Below are positions 24,910-34,008 of a stretch of 36,574 bases of DNA, piece by piece. Source of the stretch: Polaromonas sp. GTDB lineage: Bacteria; Pseudomonadota; Gammaproteobacteria; Burkholderiales; Burkholderiaceae_C. How positions within the stretch are numbered: position 1 is the stretch's first letter; the number at the start of each line of letters is the position of its first letter. The notes under the pieces are model-generated. The model did not search any database, was not told where the DNA came from, and worked only from the letters and a program-made list of their open reading frames with translations. The stretch covers positions 1 through 36,574 of the forward strand of contig JAQGNE010000050.1 of assembly GCA_028291985.1 (NCBI GenBank), given 5' to 3'. The position numbers and the translations under genes were made by a program.

Positions 24910-26016
24910 ATGTCTTTTGCCACCGAACCCCCCTATCAGCATGGTCAGGCACCCAGGGCACTGTCGACCACCGCGGTACTGCTTTGCAACCTGGGAACAC
25001 CAGACGCTCCAACGCCTGCAGCCGTGCGCCGTTACCTGGCGGAATTTCTGAGCGATCATCGGGTGGTGGAGATTCCGCGGGCAGTCTGGTGGCTGATATT
25101 GCACGGCATCATCCTGCGCGTGCGGCCTAAAAAATCCGCGGCCAAGTACGCCAGCATCTGGACGGCCGAAGGCTCGCCGCTCAAGGTCTGGACCGAAAAG
25201 CAGGCCCTGATGCTGCGCGGCTATCTTGCCGTCAGGGGTCAGCCGGCAGATGTGCGCTACGCCATGCGCTATGGCAACCCCTCCATCGCCTCGCAGCTGG
25301 ACCAGCTCAAAGCCGAAGGCGTCACGCGGGTGCTGATCATGCCGGCCTATCCGCAGTACAGCGCCACCACCACCGCCAGCGTGTTCGACGCCGTGTACAT
25401 CTGGGCATCGAAAGTACGGCACCTGCCCGAGCTGCGCTTTGTCAACCATTACCACGATGAAGCAGGCTACATCAATGCACTGGCGGACCGCGTCAAGGCG
25501 CATTGGCAGGCCAACGGGCGGGCGGAGCAACTGATCATGAGCTTTCATGGCGTTCCCGAGCGCACCTTGAAGCTGGGCGACCCCTACCACTGCGAATGCC
25601 ACAAGACAGCACGCTTGCTGGCGGTGCATCTGGGCCTGAAACCCGGTCAGTATCAGGTCACCTTCCAGTCACGCTTTGGCAAGGCCAAATGGCTTGAACC
25701 GTATACCGAGCCCACGCTGATCAAACTGGCGTCAACCGGTGTCAAAAGCGTAGATGTGATGTGCCCCGGCTTTACCGGCGATTGCCTGGAAACACTCGAA
25801 GAGATCAACATGGAGGCGCGCCACGCTTTCATGGAAGCTGGCGGCAAGAGCTACAACTACATCGCCTGCCTGAACGACAGCCCGGTGTGGCTGGCTGCGC
25901 TGGCGGACCTGACGATCAACCACCTGTCAGGCTGGCCGGTTCAAGCCCTGCCGGATGCCCAAGCGGGCCGTGACGCTTCGCGCAGCGCCGCGAAGGCTTT
26001 GGGTGCTGTGCATTAG
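24910..26016 (+). CDS. hemH: Ferrochelatase
   Basis: Ferrochelatase inserts Fe2+ into protoporphyrin IX, the last step of protoheme synthesis, at the cytoplasmic membrane face. The 368 residues include the N-terminal VLLCNLGTPDAPT signature, YGNPSIASQL, the metal-binding/catalytic His213 in MSFHGVPERT, and Glu294 in GDCLETLEEI. The stretch YHCECHKTARLLA is characteristic of proteobacterial enzymes. The start ATG lies 19 nt from the divergent HAD gene start, so the hemH promoter must lie largely within the HAD coding region. Nothing suggests truncation. Confidence 0.96.
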   Translation: MSFATEPPYQHGQAPRALSTTAVLLCNLGTPDAPTPAAVRRYLAEFLSDHRVVEIPRAVWWLILHGIILRVRPKKSAAKYASIWTAEGSPLKVWTEKQALMLRGYLAVRGQPADVRYAMRYGNPSIASQLDQLKAEGVTRVLIMPAYPQYSATTTASVFDAVYIWASKVRHLPELRFVNHYHDEAGYINALADRVKAHWQANGRAEQLIMSFHGVPERTLKLGDPYHCECHKTARLLAVHLGLKPGQYQVTFQSRFGKAKWLEPYTEPTLIKLASTGVKSVDVMCPGFTGDCLETLEEINMEARHAFMEAGGKSYNYIACLNDSPVWLAALADLTINHLSGWPVQALPDAQAGRDASRSAAKALGAVH

Positions 26017-26054
26017 CCCGAACATACCTGCCAGCCTTGAACGTCAGCTCTCTT

Positions 26055-26123
26055 AAATGCTATATCTTTCATAGCTATGTACCCTTTATGTATAAGGGCT
26101 GACGGCATATTTGATTCAAAATC
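26055..26123 (+). repeat. Dispersed GCTA-hairpin repeat, copy 5 (between hemH and the tricarboxylate transporter)
   Basis: GCTA-N9-TAGC at 26059-26075, an 18-nt spacer, AAGGGCT at 26094-26100, GACGGC and an A/T tail. It is the only recognisable structure in the 176-nt convergent gap and is one of the best-preserved copies. Confidence 0.82.
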
Positions 26124-26192
26124 AACTATCGCTGCCAACAGCCGCAGCAGTAGGCCCGGCACCCGTCCCGCCATGCGGGTCAGGCCGGCACG

Positions 26193-27710
26193 CTACCGTG
26201 CAGGATCCGCTCCCAACCGCTTTCTGGACACTCGCTTGAACCACCGGGGCAGCAACAGCACACACACCACCAGGACGATCAGCGCCAGCGACATCGGACG
26301 CTGCACAAACACCATCGCACTGCCTTCGCCGATGGACACCGCATTGCGCAGTTGCGCCTCGGCCAGCGGGCCGAGGATCAGGCCGATCACCACCGGCGCG
26401 GTCGGAAAGTCAAAGCGCCGCATGAGCACGCCTATCAGACCAATCGCATACAGCAGGTACAGATCGAAGGCGCTCTGCCGCATGCCATAAGCCCCCACCG
26501 TCGCAAAGATCAGGATGCCGGCGTAAAGCTGCGGCTTGGGGATTTTCAGCAGCTTGACCCACAGGCCGACCAGCGGAAGGTTCAGCACCAGCAGCATCAG
26601 GTTGCCAATGTACAGCGACGCGATAAGCGCCCAGACCAGCGATGCGGAACTGGTGAAGAGCTGTGGCCCGGGTTGAATGCCGTAGTTCTGAAACGCACCT
26701 AACAGAATGGCTGTGGTATTGGATGTTGGAATACCAAGCGTGAGCAGCGGTATCAGCGCCGCCGTCACGGTGGCGTTATTGGCGGCCTCGGGTCCGGCAA
26801 CGCCTTCGATGGCGCCGGTCGTTCCAAATTCGGCCCGCTCCTGCTCGTTCCTGATCAGCTTTTTCTCGGTGGCATAACTCAGGAATGTGGGTATCTCGGT
26901 GCCGCCAGCAGGAATACAGCCGAACGGCGCGCCAATGGCGGTACCGCGTAGCCAGGCTGGTATTGAGCGCTTCCAGTCACGGGCGGACATGTGTACCCGG
27001 CTCAGGTTGTTCTGGCCCTCCGCCACCCGCCCCTCATAAATGACGGCGTACAGCACTTCGGCCACTGCAAAAAGACCCACTGCGACCAGCACGATCTCGA
27101 TGCCGTCAAGCAACTCCGGAATGCCGCCGGTGTAGCGCCCCTGCCCCGATATCTGGTCCAGCCCCACGCAGCCCACTGCCAGCCCGATAAACAGCGCCGT
27201 CATGCCGCGAAGCGTGCTTTTGCCGAGCACGGCGCTTACTGTGGTGAAGGCCAGCACCATCAGCATGAAATACTCGGGCGGGCCCAGCTTGACAGCGAAC
27301 TCTGCAACAAAAGGCGCGAACAGCGTAACGATGACCGTGGCAATCGTGCCGGCCACAAATGAGCCGATGGCAGCCGTTGCAAGGGCGGCGCCGGCACGGC
27401 CGCTCTTGGCCATCTTGTTGCCCTCCAGCGCCGTCACCATGCTGGCGGTTTCGCCTGGCGTATTGAGCAGGATGGAGGTGGTCGAACCGCCATACATGGC
27501 GCCGTAATAAATGCCCGAGAAAAAGATCATTGATGCGGTCACATCAACTTTGGCGGTAATGGGCAGCAGCATGGCCACCGCGACCGCGGGGCCTATCCCC
27601 GGCAGCACGCCGACCGCTGTGCCCAGCGCGCAGCCGACCAGGCACCAGAGCAGATTGCCGGGGGTGACGGCGGCGGCAAAGCCGGCCATGAGAGCGTTGA
27701 AAACTTCCAT
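26193..27710 (-). CDS. Tripartite tricarboxylate transporter, large membrane subunit (TctA family)
   Basis: This 505-residue integral membrane protein is the transport subunit of a sodium- or proton-coupled tricarboxylate-type uptake system. The family signatures are [24 protein letters not shown] near the N-terminus, [22 protein letters not shown], and [19 protein letters not shown]. About ten to twelve hydrophobic segments are visible. The ATG at 27710 gives [22 protein letters not shown] as in homologues. An ATG at 27722 would overlap the TctB stop by 10 nt. The frame is open much further upstream (27965) but that part is the TctB gene in another frame. Substrate depends on the receptor and is unknown. 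Confidence 0.94.
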   Translation of the reverse strand: MEVFNALMAGFAAAVTPGNLLWCLVGCALGTAVGVLPGIGPAVAVAMLLPITAKVDVTASMIFFSGIYYGAMYGGSTTSILLNTPGETASMVTALEGNKMAKSGRAGAALATAAIGSFVAGTIATVIVTLFAPFVAEFAVKLGPPEYFMLMVLAFTTVSAVLGKSTLRGMTALFIGLAVGCVGLDQISGQGRYTGGIPELLDGIEIVLVAVGLFAVAEVLYAVIYEGRVAEGQNNLSRVHMSARDWKRSIPAWLRGTAIGAPFGCIPAGGTEIPTFLSYATEKKLIRNEQERAEFGTTGAIEGVAGPEAANNATVTAALIPLLTLGIPTSNTTAILLGAFQNYGIQPGPQLFTSSASLVWALIASLYIGNLMLLVLNLPLVGLWVKLLKIPKPQLYAGILIFATVGAYGMRQSAFDLYLLYAIGLIGVLMRRFDFPTAPVVIGLILGPLAEAQLRNAVSIGEGSAMVFVQRPMSLALIVLVVCVLLLPRWFKRVSRKRLGADPAR

Positions 27711-27712
27711 GG

Positions 27713-28273
27713 TCACAACCATCCGGTAGAGGTAAGGCCCGGCAGATTGATCGCCAGAAACTGCGTGAACATCCAGAACACCGGCGCTGCTATGGCGAAA
27801 CCGGTGAACAGGTCTACCAGCCAGGTGCGTGGGGCCATGGCCACCTGCTGGCCGGCTGCCCGACGCAGGCCCTGGACAGCCAGCAGATAACACAACGTGC
27901 AGCTCAGGATGAATCCGATGACCGTGATCAGGCTCGCATTCAAGAGCAACCCGGCCGATACCCATACCAGCCCCGACCAGTTGCCGCGCCGTGCACCAGA
28001 GGGCACCTCCAGTTCGCGAAAGCCGCCGGTTCGGGCCTCACGAATGATTAGCACGCCGCACAGTGTCAACACCGCAGCTGACAGCCAAGGCACGAAGTTG
28101 GGGCCGACACCCCCATAGCCTGCGTCCGACGAGATGCTTGCAGCACCGAAGGCAAGGGCAAGTCCCGTCAGAAAAACAGCGACGCCAACCATCGTTTGCG
28201 GCCACAAAGCGTCTGCGGCACGTCTGTCGGGCGACTCGCCGGCGGACGCCGCCACGGGGGCAGGATTTTGCAT
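27713..28273 (-). CDS. Tripartite tricarboxylate transporter, small membrane subunit (TctB family)
   Basis: This small integral membrane protein of 186 residues has four hydrophobic helices (for example [17 protein letters not shown] and [20 protein letters not shown]), the pattern of TctB/DUF1468. The ATG at 28273 is preceded by AGGAAA; a GTG at 28303 would add ten residues. Its stop falls 3 nt before the TctA start, so the two are translated as one unit. The sequence [15 protein letters not shown] is typical of the family. Confidence 0.88.
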   Translation of the reverse strand: MQNPAPVAASAGESPDRRAADALWPQTMVGVAVFLTGLALAFGAASISSDAGYGGVGPNFVPWLSAAVLTLCGVLIIREARTGGFRELEVPSGARRGNWSGLVWVSAGLLLNASLITVIGFILSCTLCYLLAVQGLRRAAGQQVAMAPRTWLVDLFTGFAIAAPVFWMFTQFLAINLPGLTSTGWL

Positions 28274-28357
28274 CGTTAAGTTTCCTATCTGCACGGACAG
28301 CACGTGGCACCCGTCAGACGGGTGCAGCAGCTCGGTCGAGCTGGCTTTCAGTGCGCG

Positions 28358-29317
28358 TCAGATCATGCCGGACTTGGCCATCGTTGCACGCAGGCTGGCG
28401 AAATCATCGTCAACAAATTTATCGAAGGCTGCACCGGTCAATACCGCGGGTGTCCAGCCATTTTTTTGCGAGGCTTCTATCCACGTCTTGGACCTGAGCG
28501 CGGCAAGAACCATGTCTGTCAGAGCTTTGCGCTGGTCGGCGCTGATGCCAGGCGCGCCATACACGCCGCGCCAGTTGCCCAGCACCACATTGATGCCCTG
28601 CTCCTTGAGCGTTGGAACTGTGGTTCCCGGCAACCGAGTCTCGGAGGTCACCGCCAGCGCTTTCATCTTGCCGCTGGTGATGTATTCGGCAAATTCGCTG
28701 TAACCGCTGCCGCCGATGCTGACATTGCCGCCCAGGATGGCGGCGATGGCCTCACCGCCGCCACGGAAGGCGACGTAGTTGATTTTGGAGGGGTCAACGC
28801 CAACCTCACGGGCAATCATGGCCGCGGCGATGTGTTCGGTGGAGCCACGCGAACCGCCACCCCACTTGATGCTGCCGGGATCTTTTTTGAGCTGCTCGAT
28901 GACGTCTTTCATGGACTTGAAGGGTGAGTTGGCTGGCAGCACAAACACGTTGTATTCACTGGAAATTCGGGCGATGGGCGTGGCCTGCGACAGGCTGACC
29001 GGCGGCTTGCCGGTGATAAGCCCGCCCAGCATCACGGCACCCATCACCATCAGGGCATTGGGATCGCCCTTGCTGCCGTTGACAAATTGGGCCAGCCCCA
29101 GCGCACCAGCGGCACCGCCCCGGTTGTCATAGGTCACCGATGATGCGGCGCCAGAGTCCTGCAGCGCCTTGCCCAACGCGCGGCCGGTGGTGTCCCAGCC
29201 GCCGCCAGGGTTGGCAGGAATCATCATCTTGACGTTGGCCGCAGCCAGCGCGGACAGCGGCAAGGCACCGCCAGCCGCCAGGGCAGCCATGGACTTGAGA
29301 AAGGTTTGACGACGCAT
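28358..29317 (-). CDS. Bug/TctC-family periplasmic solute receptor
   Basis: This 319-residue extracytoplasmic binding protein belongs to the Bug (Bordetella uptake gene) family, very expanded in Burkholderiales. The ATG at 29317 has GGAG six bases upstream and starts MRRQTFLKSMAALAAGGALPLSALAA, a signal peptide with an RR pair (Sec or Tat not decided). The mature part reads VKMMIPANPGGGWDTTGRALG, the Bug signature, and GGGSRGSTEHIAAAMIA in the ligand-binding cleft region. It lies 84 nt upstream of the TctB gene in the same direction, so it is probably the dedicated receptor. Ligands in this family include citrate, other carboxylates, aromatic acids and amino acids. Confidence 0.93.
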   Translation of the reverse strand: MRRQTFLKSMAALAAGGALPLSALAAANVKMMIPANPGGGWDTTGRALGKALQDSGAASSVTYDNRGGAAGALGLAQFVNGSKGDPNALMVMGAVMLGGLITGKPPVSLSQATPIARISSEYNVFVLPANSPFKSMKDVIEQLKKDPGSIKWGGGSRGSTEHIAAAMIAREVGVDPSKINYVAFRGGGEAIAAILGGNVSIGGSGYSEFAEYITSGKMKALAVTSETRLPGTTVPTLKEQGINVVLGNWRGVYGAPGISADQRKALTDMVLAALRSKTWIEASQKNGWTPAVLTGAAFDKFVDDDFASLRATMAKSGMI

Positions 29318-29625
29318 GATGGACTCCTTTGAAATGAACAGGTTTTTGTGTTGTGGCGCGAGCGACCAGCCGGAGCCGGGCGTTGCGGCCGTGCCATGGA
29401 TCATGCACCTTTTCGCCTTGCCCCAACGCTGTCAAACACTAGGGAAAGCGCTAGGAGCGTTCTCACAGCGTCAAAAATGACGGTCTTGCGCCAACCGCAA
29501 GGCGGCAAGCTCAGCCATGGTAGCCCACGCAAACGCTGACCACTCGCGCCGGACTTTGCAGAGTGCGGCAGAACCTGACCATCAGCCGATGACGGATGCC
29601 GGCAATAGGCACAAAATAGCGGCTC
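29318..29625. other. Divergent intergenic region between the Bug receptor and Hsp15 (308 nt)
   Basis: There is no gene or RNA here that I can support. An imperfect inverted repeat AACGCT...AGCGTT spans 29427-29461. No clear sigma-32 promoter was found for hslR on the plus strand. Confidence 0.4.
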
Positions 29626-30039
29626 ATGGAAAAAATTCGCATCGACAAATGGCTTTGGGCAGCCCGGTTCTACAAGACACGGTCACTCGCTGTGGATGAG
29701 ATCAATAAGGGCCGTGTGCTGATCAATGATCAGGAGGCCAAGCCCGCACGCGAGGTGAAGCCTGGGGATAGCGTTGTCATCCGGCAAGGCGCCATCACCC
29801 GGACCGTCACGGTACGCGGTATCAGCGGTCAGCGGGCCGGCGCGCCGGTTGCCCAGCTGCTCTATGAAGAAACACCCGAAAGCATCCAGCGGCGTGCGCT
29901 ATTGGCTGAGCAACGGCGCGCCGGCATAGAGCCGGCCGCCAGCCTGGAGCATGGCCGCCCCACTAAGCGTGACCGCCGGTCACTGGACAAGGCGCACGGC
30001 AACGACTGGGACAGCCGCTGGAGCGCCTCTGCAGACTGA
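29626..30039 (+). CDS. hslR: Hsp15, heat-shock S4-domain ribosome-associated protein
   Basis: Hsp15 binds stalled 50S subunits that carry peptidyl-tRNA and recycles them after heat shock. The 137 residues begin MEKIRIDKWLWAARFYKTRSLA, the S4 RNA-binding motif of the family, followed by GRVLINDQEAKPAREVKPGD. The C-terminal part is basic and charged (GRPTKRDRRSLDKAHGNDWDSRW), corresponding to the RNA-binding tail of Hsp15. It is divergent from the Bug operon and is followed by two DUF2382 genes on the same strand after a 225-nt gap. No strong ribosome site is visible. Confidence 0.92.
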   Translation: MEKIRIDKWLWAARFYKTRSLAVDEINKGRVLINDQEAKPAREVKPGDSVVIRQGAITRTVTVRGISGQRAGAPVAQLLYEETPESIQRRALLAEQRRAGIEPAASLEHGRPTKRDRRSLDKAHGNDWDSRWSASAD

Positions 30040-30264
30040 GCGACGCGCCCGCAGCTTGCCGCCGAACTGCGATGCGCGGGTCCACTGATGACACACAAAG
30101 TGAGCGCCCTGCCACGCTTGTGAGCCAAAAACTGCACGGGAGCTGAAGTCACCGGGCCACACCCGGGGCCATCGGAATTGGCTGACAGGCTCACACGTTC
30201 AATACCCTCATTTGATGAATCGGTGATGTCCAAGATGATATTCATTGAAGGCATTTACCGATTG

Positions 30265-30705
30265 ATGAACAGCGAACACCACACCCGATCCCTGACGGAC
30301 GACGGGAGCAACCAGGCCGGTCCGACCTCTATTCCTGTTGTGCAGGAGCAGCTGGAGATCGACACCGTGACTGAACACACCGGAACGGTTCGCGTGCGCA
30401 AGGTAACGCGGCATGGCGACGAGTCGGTGACCTTGACGGGTTCCCAGGAGCGCGTCGACATCGAGCGGGTGCGTGTGGACCGCCCGGTCAGGGTTGCCGA
30501 ACCTTCGCGAGAAGAGTCTGGCGTGCTGATCGTTCCGGTCTATGAAGAGCGCCTGGTCAAACAGCTTTATCTGGTCGAAGAGATCCATGTCAGGCGAAGC
30601 AGGGAAACCGTTCAGTCGCAGGAAACCGTGACGCTGCGGCAAGAGGAAATCATCGTCGAGCGCTTCGACCCCGAGGCCCGGCAGTGGGTGCTGGATAGCA
30701 GCTAG
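30265..30705 (+). CDS. DUF2382 domain protein (short)
   Basis: This 146-residue protein consists mainly of a DUF2382 (YsnF/AvaK-like) domain: SIPVVQEQLEIDTVTEHTGTVRVRK, then SGVLIVPVYEERLVKQLYLVEEIHVRR and a closing TVTLRQEEIIVERFDPE. The alternating charged beta-strand repeats have no known catalytic residues. The frame is open from 30178, with ATGs at 30226, 30235 and 30265. I prefer 30265 because the residues before it are AT-rich and unlike the family. No convincing ribosome site distinguishes them. DUF2382 proteins are often associated with stress responses; a biochemical role is not established. A second, longer DUF2382 gene follows after 67 nt. Confidence 0.75.
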   Translation: MNSEHHTRSLTDDGSNQAGPTSIPVVQEQLEIDTVTEHTGTVRVRKVTRHGDESVTLTGSQERVDIERVRVDRPVRVAEPSREESGVLIVPVYEERLVKQLYLVEEIHVRRSRETVQSQETVTLRQEEIIVERFDPEARQWVLDSS

Positions 30706-30772
30706 CAGCGCGTTGCAGACATCCAGTGCCTATTGAATCTTTTAAGAAAACCGTTTTTCAAGGAGCATCAGC

Positions 30773-31915
30773 ATGCAAACAGTAGTTGGGGTTTTTGACA
30801 GCGCAGCCGACGCACAGATGGCACGTGAGCAGCTCGTCAACGCCGGGTTCGGGCCGTCATCGGTCAGTGTTCAGTCGCATCCTGATGAGGCCGATACCGG
30901 TATCAGCGATTCGAGAACCGCCCGCGGGCATGACGACGGCGGCTTCATGTCCAGCGTGAGCAATTTTTTCAGCGACTTGTTTGGCGGTGATAACGATGAC
31001 ACCGGACATTATTCGGAAGCTGTTCGCCGTGGCGGCTCGGTCGTTACCGTATCGGTTGAGGACAATGACCGGGTTGACGAGGCACGCGCTGCGCTGGCCG
31101 CCGCAGGTGCGGTCAACATCGACAAGCGTGCCGACGAGTGGCGCCAGCAGGGTTATGCCGGGTTTGATCCTGCCGCCCAGCCTTTTAAGTCCGATGAAGT
31201 TCAGGCTGAACGCGGCCGGGTTATTCCAGTGGTGCGAGAAGAGCTTGAGGTCGGCAAGCGTGAAGTTGATCTGGGTGTCGTACGGGTCTATGCCCGCACC
31301 GAAAGCCGGCCCGTCAATGAGACGATTGAACTGCGCGAACAGCATGCGGAAATTGACCGCCGCCCCGTCGACCGGCCTGCCACCGAGGCGGACCTCAATG
31401 CGTTCAAAGACGCCACCATCGAGGTGCGTGAAACGGCAGAGCGGGCTGTCGTCAACAAGTCTGCCCGTGTGGTGGAAGAGGTGACGGTAGGAACGCAGTC
31501 GGCCAGCAAAACCGAAACCATTTCCGACAATGTGCGCAACACCGTGGTCGAGGTCGACCGTGACACGGCTGGCAATGCGATGCAGGAACGCTCGGCGGGG
31601 TACCGCACCCACTTCCAGAACAATTTCGCCAGCGCTGGCGACCGCTATGAAGATTACGAGCCCGCCTACCAGTACGGTTCGACCCTGCGATCGGACAGCC
31701 GTTATTCCAACCGGTCATGGGAAGACATCGAGCCACAGGCCCAGCAGGACTGGAGTTCCAAAAACCAGGGCGGCGCCTGGGAGCGCACCAAGGCTGCGGT
31801 TCGACATGGATGGGAATCCGCAGCCAGCGGCGGCTCGGGCAGGTCATCTGGAACGATGGGGACAGGTAGCTCGGCTACAGGCTCGACGGTAAGGGGTGGC
31901 CCCATGGCTCCCTAA
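30773..31915 (+). CDS. DUF2382 stress-type protein with YflT-like N-terminal domain
   Basis: This 380-residue protein has three parts. Residues 1-120 resemble the general-stress YflT/17M-type domain (MQTVVGVFDSAADAQMAREQL...GGSVVTVSVEDNDRVDEARAAL). Residues 148-270 are DUF2382 (VIPVVREELEVGKREVDLGVVRVY...RRPVDRPATEADL). The rest is a polar tail with EDYEPAYQYG, SWEDIEPQAQQDW and a Gly/Ser-rich end. AGGAG lies seven bases before the ATG. There is no signal peptide or membrane helix. It follows the short DUF2382 gene and ends before a strong terminator, so the pair is probably one transcript. The DUF call is good; the function is unknown. Confidence 0.88.
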   Translation: MQTVVGVFDSAADAQMAREQLVNAGFGPSSVSVQSHPDEADTGISDSRTARGHDDGGFMSSVSNFFSDLFGGDNDDTGHYSEAVRRGGSVVTVSVEDNDRVDEARAALAAAGAVNIDKRADEWRQQGYAGFDPAAQPFKSDEVQAERGRVIPVVREELEVGKREVDLGVVRVYARTESRPVNETIELREQHAEIDRRPVDRPATEADLNAFKDATIEVRETAERAVVNKSARVVEEVTVGTQSASKTETISDNVRNTVVEVDRDTAGNAMQERSAGYRTHFQNNFASAGDRYEDYEPAYQYGSTLRSDSRYSNRSWEDIEPQAQQDWSSKNQGGAWERTKAAVRHGWESAASGGSGRSSGTMGTGSSATGSTVRGGPMAP

Positions 31916-31956
31916 ACTTTCACCATCAGCGGGTAGACCGCATCGGCACTCCTTGG

Positions 31957-31996
31957 CCATCAACTTGGCGGCAACGCCGGACTGATGGTTTTTTTT
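31957..31996 (+). terminator. Intrinsic terminator after the DUF2382 genes
   Basis: CCATCA/TGATGG outer stem with an inner GGCG-gcaa-CGCC hairpin is followed by eight T. It lies 42 nt past the stop at 31915. Confidence 0.85.
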
Positions 31997-32081
31997 CGAC
32001 GGTGACTGGATGCTGCGGCGGGATTCGGCGATCGATGTGGCAAGGCTGTATGACTTATGGCCAGGCTCGCAGCAGCATCAT

Positions 32082-32150
32082 AAATGCTATTATTTAAATA
32101 GCGCATACCTCCTTTATTCATTGGTCTGGAAGCTTTTATTACTTAATTTT
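32082..32150 (+). repeat. Dispersed GCTA-hairpin repeat, copy 6 (upstream of the racemase stop)
   Basis: GCTA-N9-TAGC at 32086-32102 (here a six-base perfect stem GCTATT/AATAGC), an 18-nt spacer, TTGGTCT in place of AAGGGCT and an A/T-rich tail. It is the most diverged copy in its second half. Confidence 0.65.
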
Positions 32151-32154
32151 TGCT

Positions 32155-32922
32155 TTAGGCGTCAGCGAAGCGGATATCAGGCTCATGAACCGAATAGGCT
32201 CGCCGTGCAAGCGCTTCGGCCAGAATCCAGGACGGGTCCAAGAGGCGCATCGTCTTAACGCCCGGTACGGCATTGAGTGCCAGTGGAATCTCGGTACAGC
32301 CCAGCACCAGCGTGGTCAGCCCGTGACGTCTGGCCAGATCGGACGCCACCTGCGCAAAGCACATCTGCGCCAGTGGGAGGTTTGCCATCTTCACGCCCTG
32401 GTAAATGCCATGCATCAAGGTCTCACGCTCGGCCGCCGTCGGGATCTCGCAGCTCACGCCCGCGTCGCGAAAGACCTCGCTGTAAATCCCGGTGCGATAA
32501 GTGCCTTCCGTTGCCAACAGCCCGACCTGGCTGACGCCTTCATGTGCCAGCGTGCGGGCCGCTTCGCGTGCCACGTGCAGTACCTCGATGTGGGGAAACC
32601 GCTGCTGCAATTGGGCGTGCCAGGCGTGGGCCGTGTTGCACGCCACCGCGACGGCGGTCGCCCCCAGCGCAGAGAGCTTTCCCATGGCCTGAAGCATGGG
32701 CTCAAGCGGCTGGTGGGCGCCAAACCCGGGCGCATGCAGTGCAGCGCTGCGGTCAGGCACCGGCACCTGCGCCAGCCAGTGTTCAGGGAAGGCCTGGTCT
32801 GAAACGGTGACCCCCTGGTCCTGCAAGTGCGCCGCACAGGCCTGCACGAACAGCCGGGCAAAGTCCGCGCCCGCTGCCGGCCCCATACCGCCCAGGATAC
32901 CGACTACCCGTGTCTGCCTCAT
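32155..32922 (-). CDS. Aspartate/glutamate (amino-acid) racemase family protein
   Basis: This 255-residue cofactor-independent racemase is of the Asp/Glu/hydantoin family, closest in look to YgeA-type broad amino-acid racemases. It begins TRVVGILGGMGPAAGADF. Both catalytic cysteines are present: Cys95 in VACNTAHAW and Cys209 in VLGCTEIPL. The ATG at 32922 has GAGG eight bases upstream; an earlier in-frame ATG at 32949 adds nine residues. It lies 192 nt downstream of the amino-acid binding-protein gene on the same strand and near a DadA-like dehydrogenase, which supports a role in interconverting amino-acid enantiomers for catabolism. The exact substrate is not readable. Confidence 0.9.
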   Translation of the reverse strand: MRQTRVVGILGGMGPAAGADFARLFVQACAAHLQDQGVTVSDQAFPEHWLAQVPVPDRSAALHAPGFGAHQPLEPMLQAMGKLSALGATAVAVACNTAHAWHAQLQQRFPHIEVLHVAREAARTLAHEGVSQVGLLATEGTYRTGIYSEVFRDAGVSCEIPTAAERETLMHGIYQGVKMANLPLAQMCFAQVASDLARRHGLTTLVLGCTEIPLALNAVPGVKTMRLLDPSWILAEALARRAYSVHEPDIRFADA

Positions 32923-33078
32923 ATGACATACCTCGTTTATCAATGACAATGCGCAGGCTTGCGCCCGACCAGCATCCTTGCTGGAAGCCCGACTGTTTGC
33001 GTTGGAGGGAAAACGGTGCGCCTATCCTGCGAATGCACCCGGGCCTGGGCTGCCCTGACCTTCAGCCAAGGGCCTGAA

Positions 33079-33103
33079 CAGGCTGCCCCTGGCGGGGAGC
33101 CTG
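33079..33103 (-). other. Hairpin just downstream of the binding-protein gene
   Basis: CAGGCT/AGCCTG stem with an inner CCC/GGG pairing lies 12 nt past the stop, without a T run. It could be a weak terminator or an mRNA-stabilising 3' hairpin that raises binding-protein mRNA over the racemase message. Confidence 0.45.
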
Positions 33104-33114
33104 GGCCCGGCAAA

Positions 33115-34008
33115 TTAAAGCGCCGGCTTGTCGCTCAATGCCTTGAGGTTGTCCTTGAGCTGCGTGCTCATCGGCAACGCCAGGTTGGTGCCCTTGGGAA
33201 CTATCGGCGACTCGAACCACTTGGCATACATCGTGGCGAACTCGCCAGACTTCATCAGGCGGGTGATGGTGCCGTCGACCAATTTCTTGAACTCAGGGTC
33301 GTCCTTGCGCAGCATGCAGGCGTAAGGCTCGACTTGCAGCGAGTCACCGACCACCTGCAACGAGGCCGGGTTCTTGGAGTTCGCCATCAGCCCGAACAGC
33401 AGGATGTCATCCATCGCGAAAGCCAGCGCACGGTCGCTTTCCACCAGCAACAGCGAGTCGTCATGGTCCTTGCCCAGAATGAGCTGCATGTCTAGATTCT
33501 TTTCCGCGCTGTACTTGCGAATCACTTGCGCATTGGTGGTGCCGGTGGTGCTGGCCACCGTCTTCTTGGCCAGGTCTGCATAATTTTTGACGCCGGACGT
33601 CTTCTTCGTCAGCAGGCGTGTGCCGGTGTAGAAGTGATTAATGGCAAAAGCGACGTCCTTGCCGCGGGCCGAGTTGTTGGTGGTAGAGCCGCACTCCAGG
33701 TCATATGTGCCATTGACCAGCAGCGGGATGCGGTTTTGCGAAGTGACCGGCATGTAGGCCACGTCCAGCGCGGGCTTCTTGAGCTTTTTTCGGACGTCGT
33801 CAATGATGGCTTCGGTCAGGTCGACTGAAAAACCGACCGCCTTGGTCGAGCCGATCAGGTAGCTGAAAGGCACCGATGCCTCGCGATAGGAAACGGTAAT
33901 CTTGTTGCTGTCAGCAACTTTTTTCAGCGTCTGGGCGCCAGCCCCAAACGGCAGCGTTGCCAGACCAGCAGCCATCAATGCGGCCTTCATGAGTGTCGAG
34001 AATTTCAT
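33115..34008 (-). CDS. Polar amino-acid ABC transporter substrate-binding protein (GltI-like)
   Basis: This 297-residue periplasmic receptor belongs to the family-3 amino-acid binding proteins. The signal peptide MKFSTLMKAALMAAGLATLPFGAGA ends at an AxA-type site. The mature protein shows SYREASVPFSYL, VGFSVDLTEAII and PLLVNGTYDLECGSTTNNSARGKDVAF, all as in glutamate/aspartate receptor GltI. AAAGGA lies before the ATG at 34008. No permease or ATPase gene is in the window, so it is an orphan receptor here. It is divergent from the DadA-like gene and precedes a racemase on the same strand. Ligand is probably an acidic or polar amino acid, possibly a D-form, by context only. Confidence 0.92.
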   Translation of the reverse strand: MKFSTLMKAALMAAGLATLPFGAGAQTLKKVADSNKITVSYREASVPFSYLIGSTKAVGFSVDLTEAIIDDVRKKLKKPALDVAYMPVTSQNRIPLLVNGTYDLECGSTTNNSARGKDVAFAINHFYTGTRLLTKKTSGVKNYADLAKKTVASTTGTTNAQVIRKYSAEKNLDMQLILGKDHDDSLLLVESDRALAFAMDDILLFGLMANSKNPASLQVVGDSLQVEPYACMLRKDDPEFKKLVDGTITRLMKSGEFATMYAKWFESPIVPKGTNLALPMSTQLKDNLKALSDKPAL

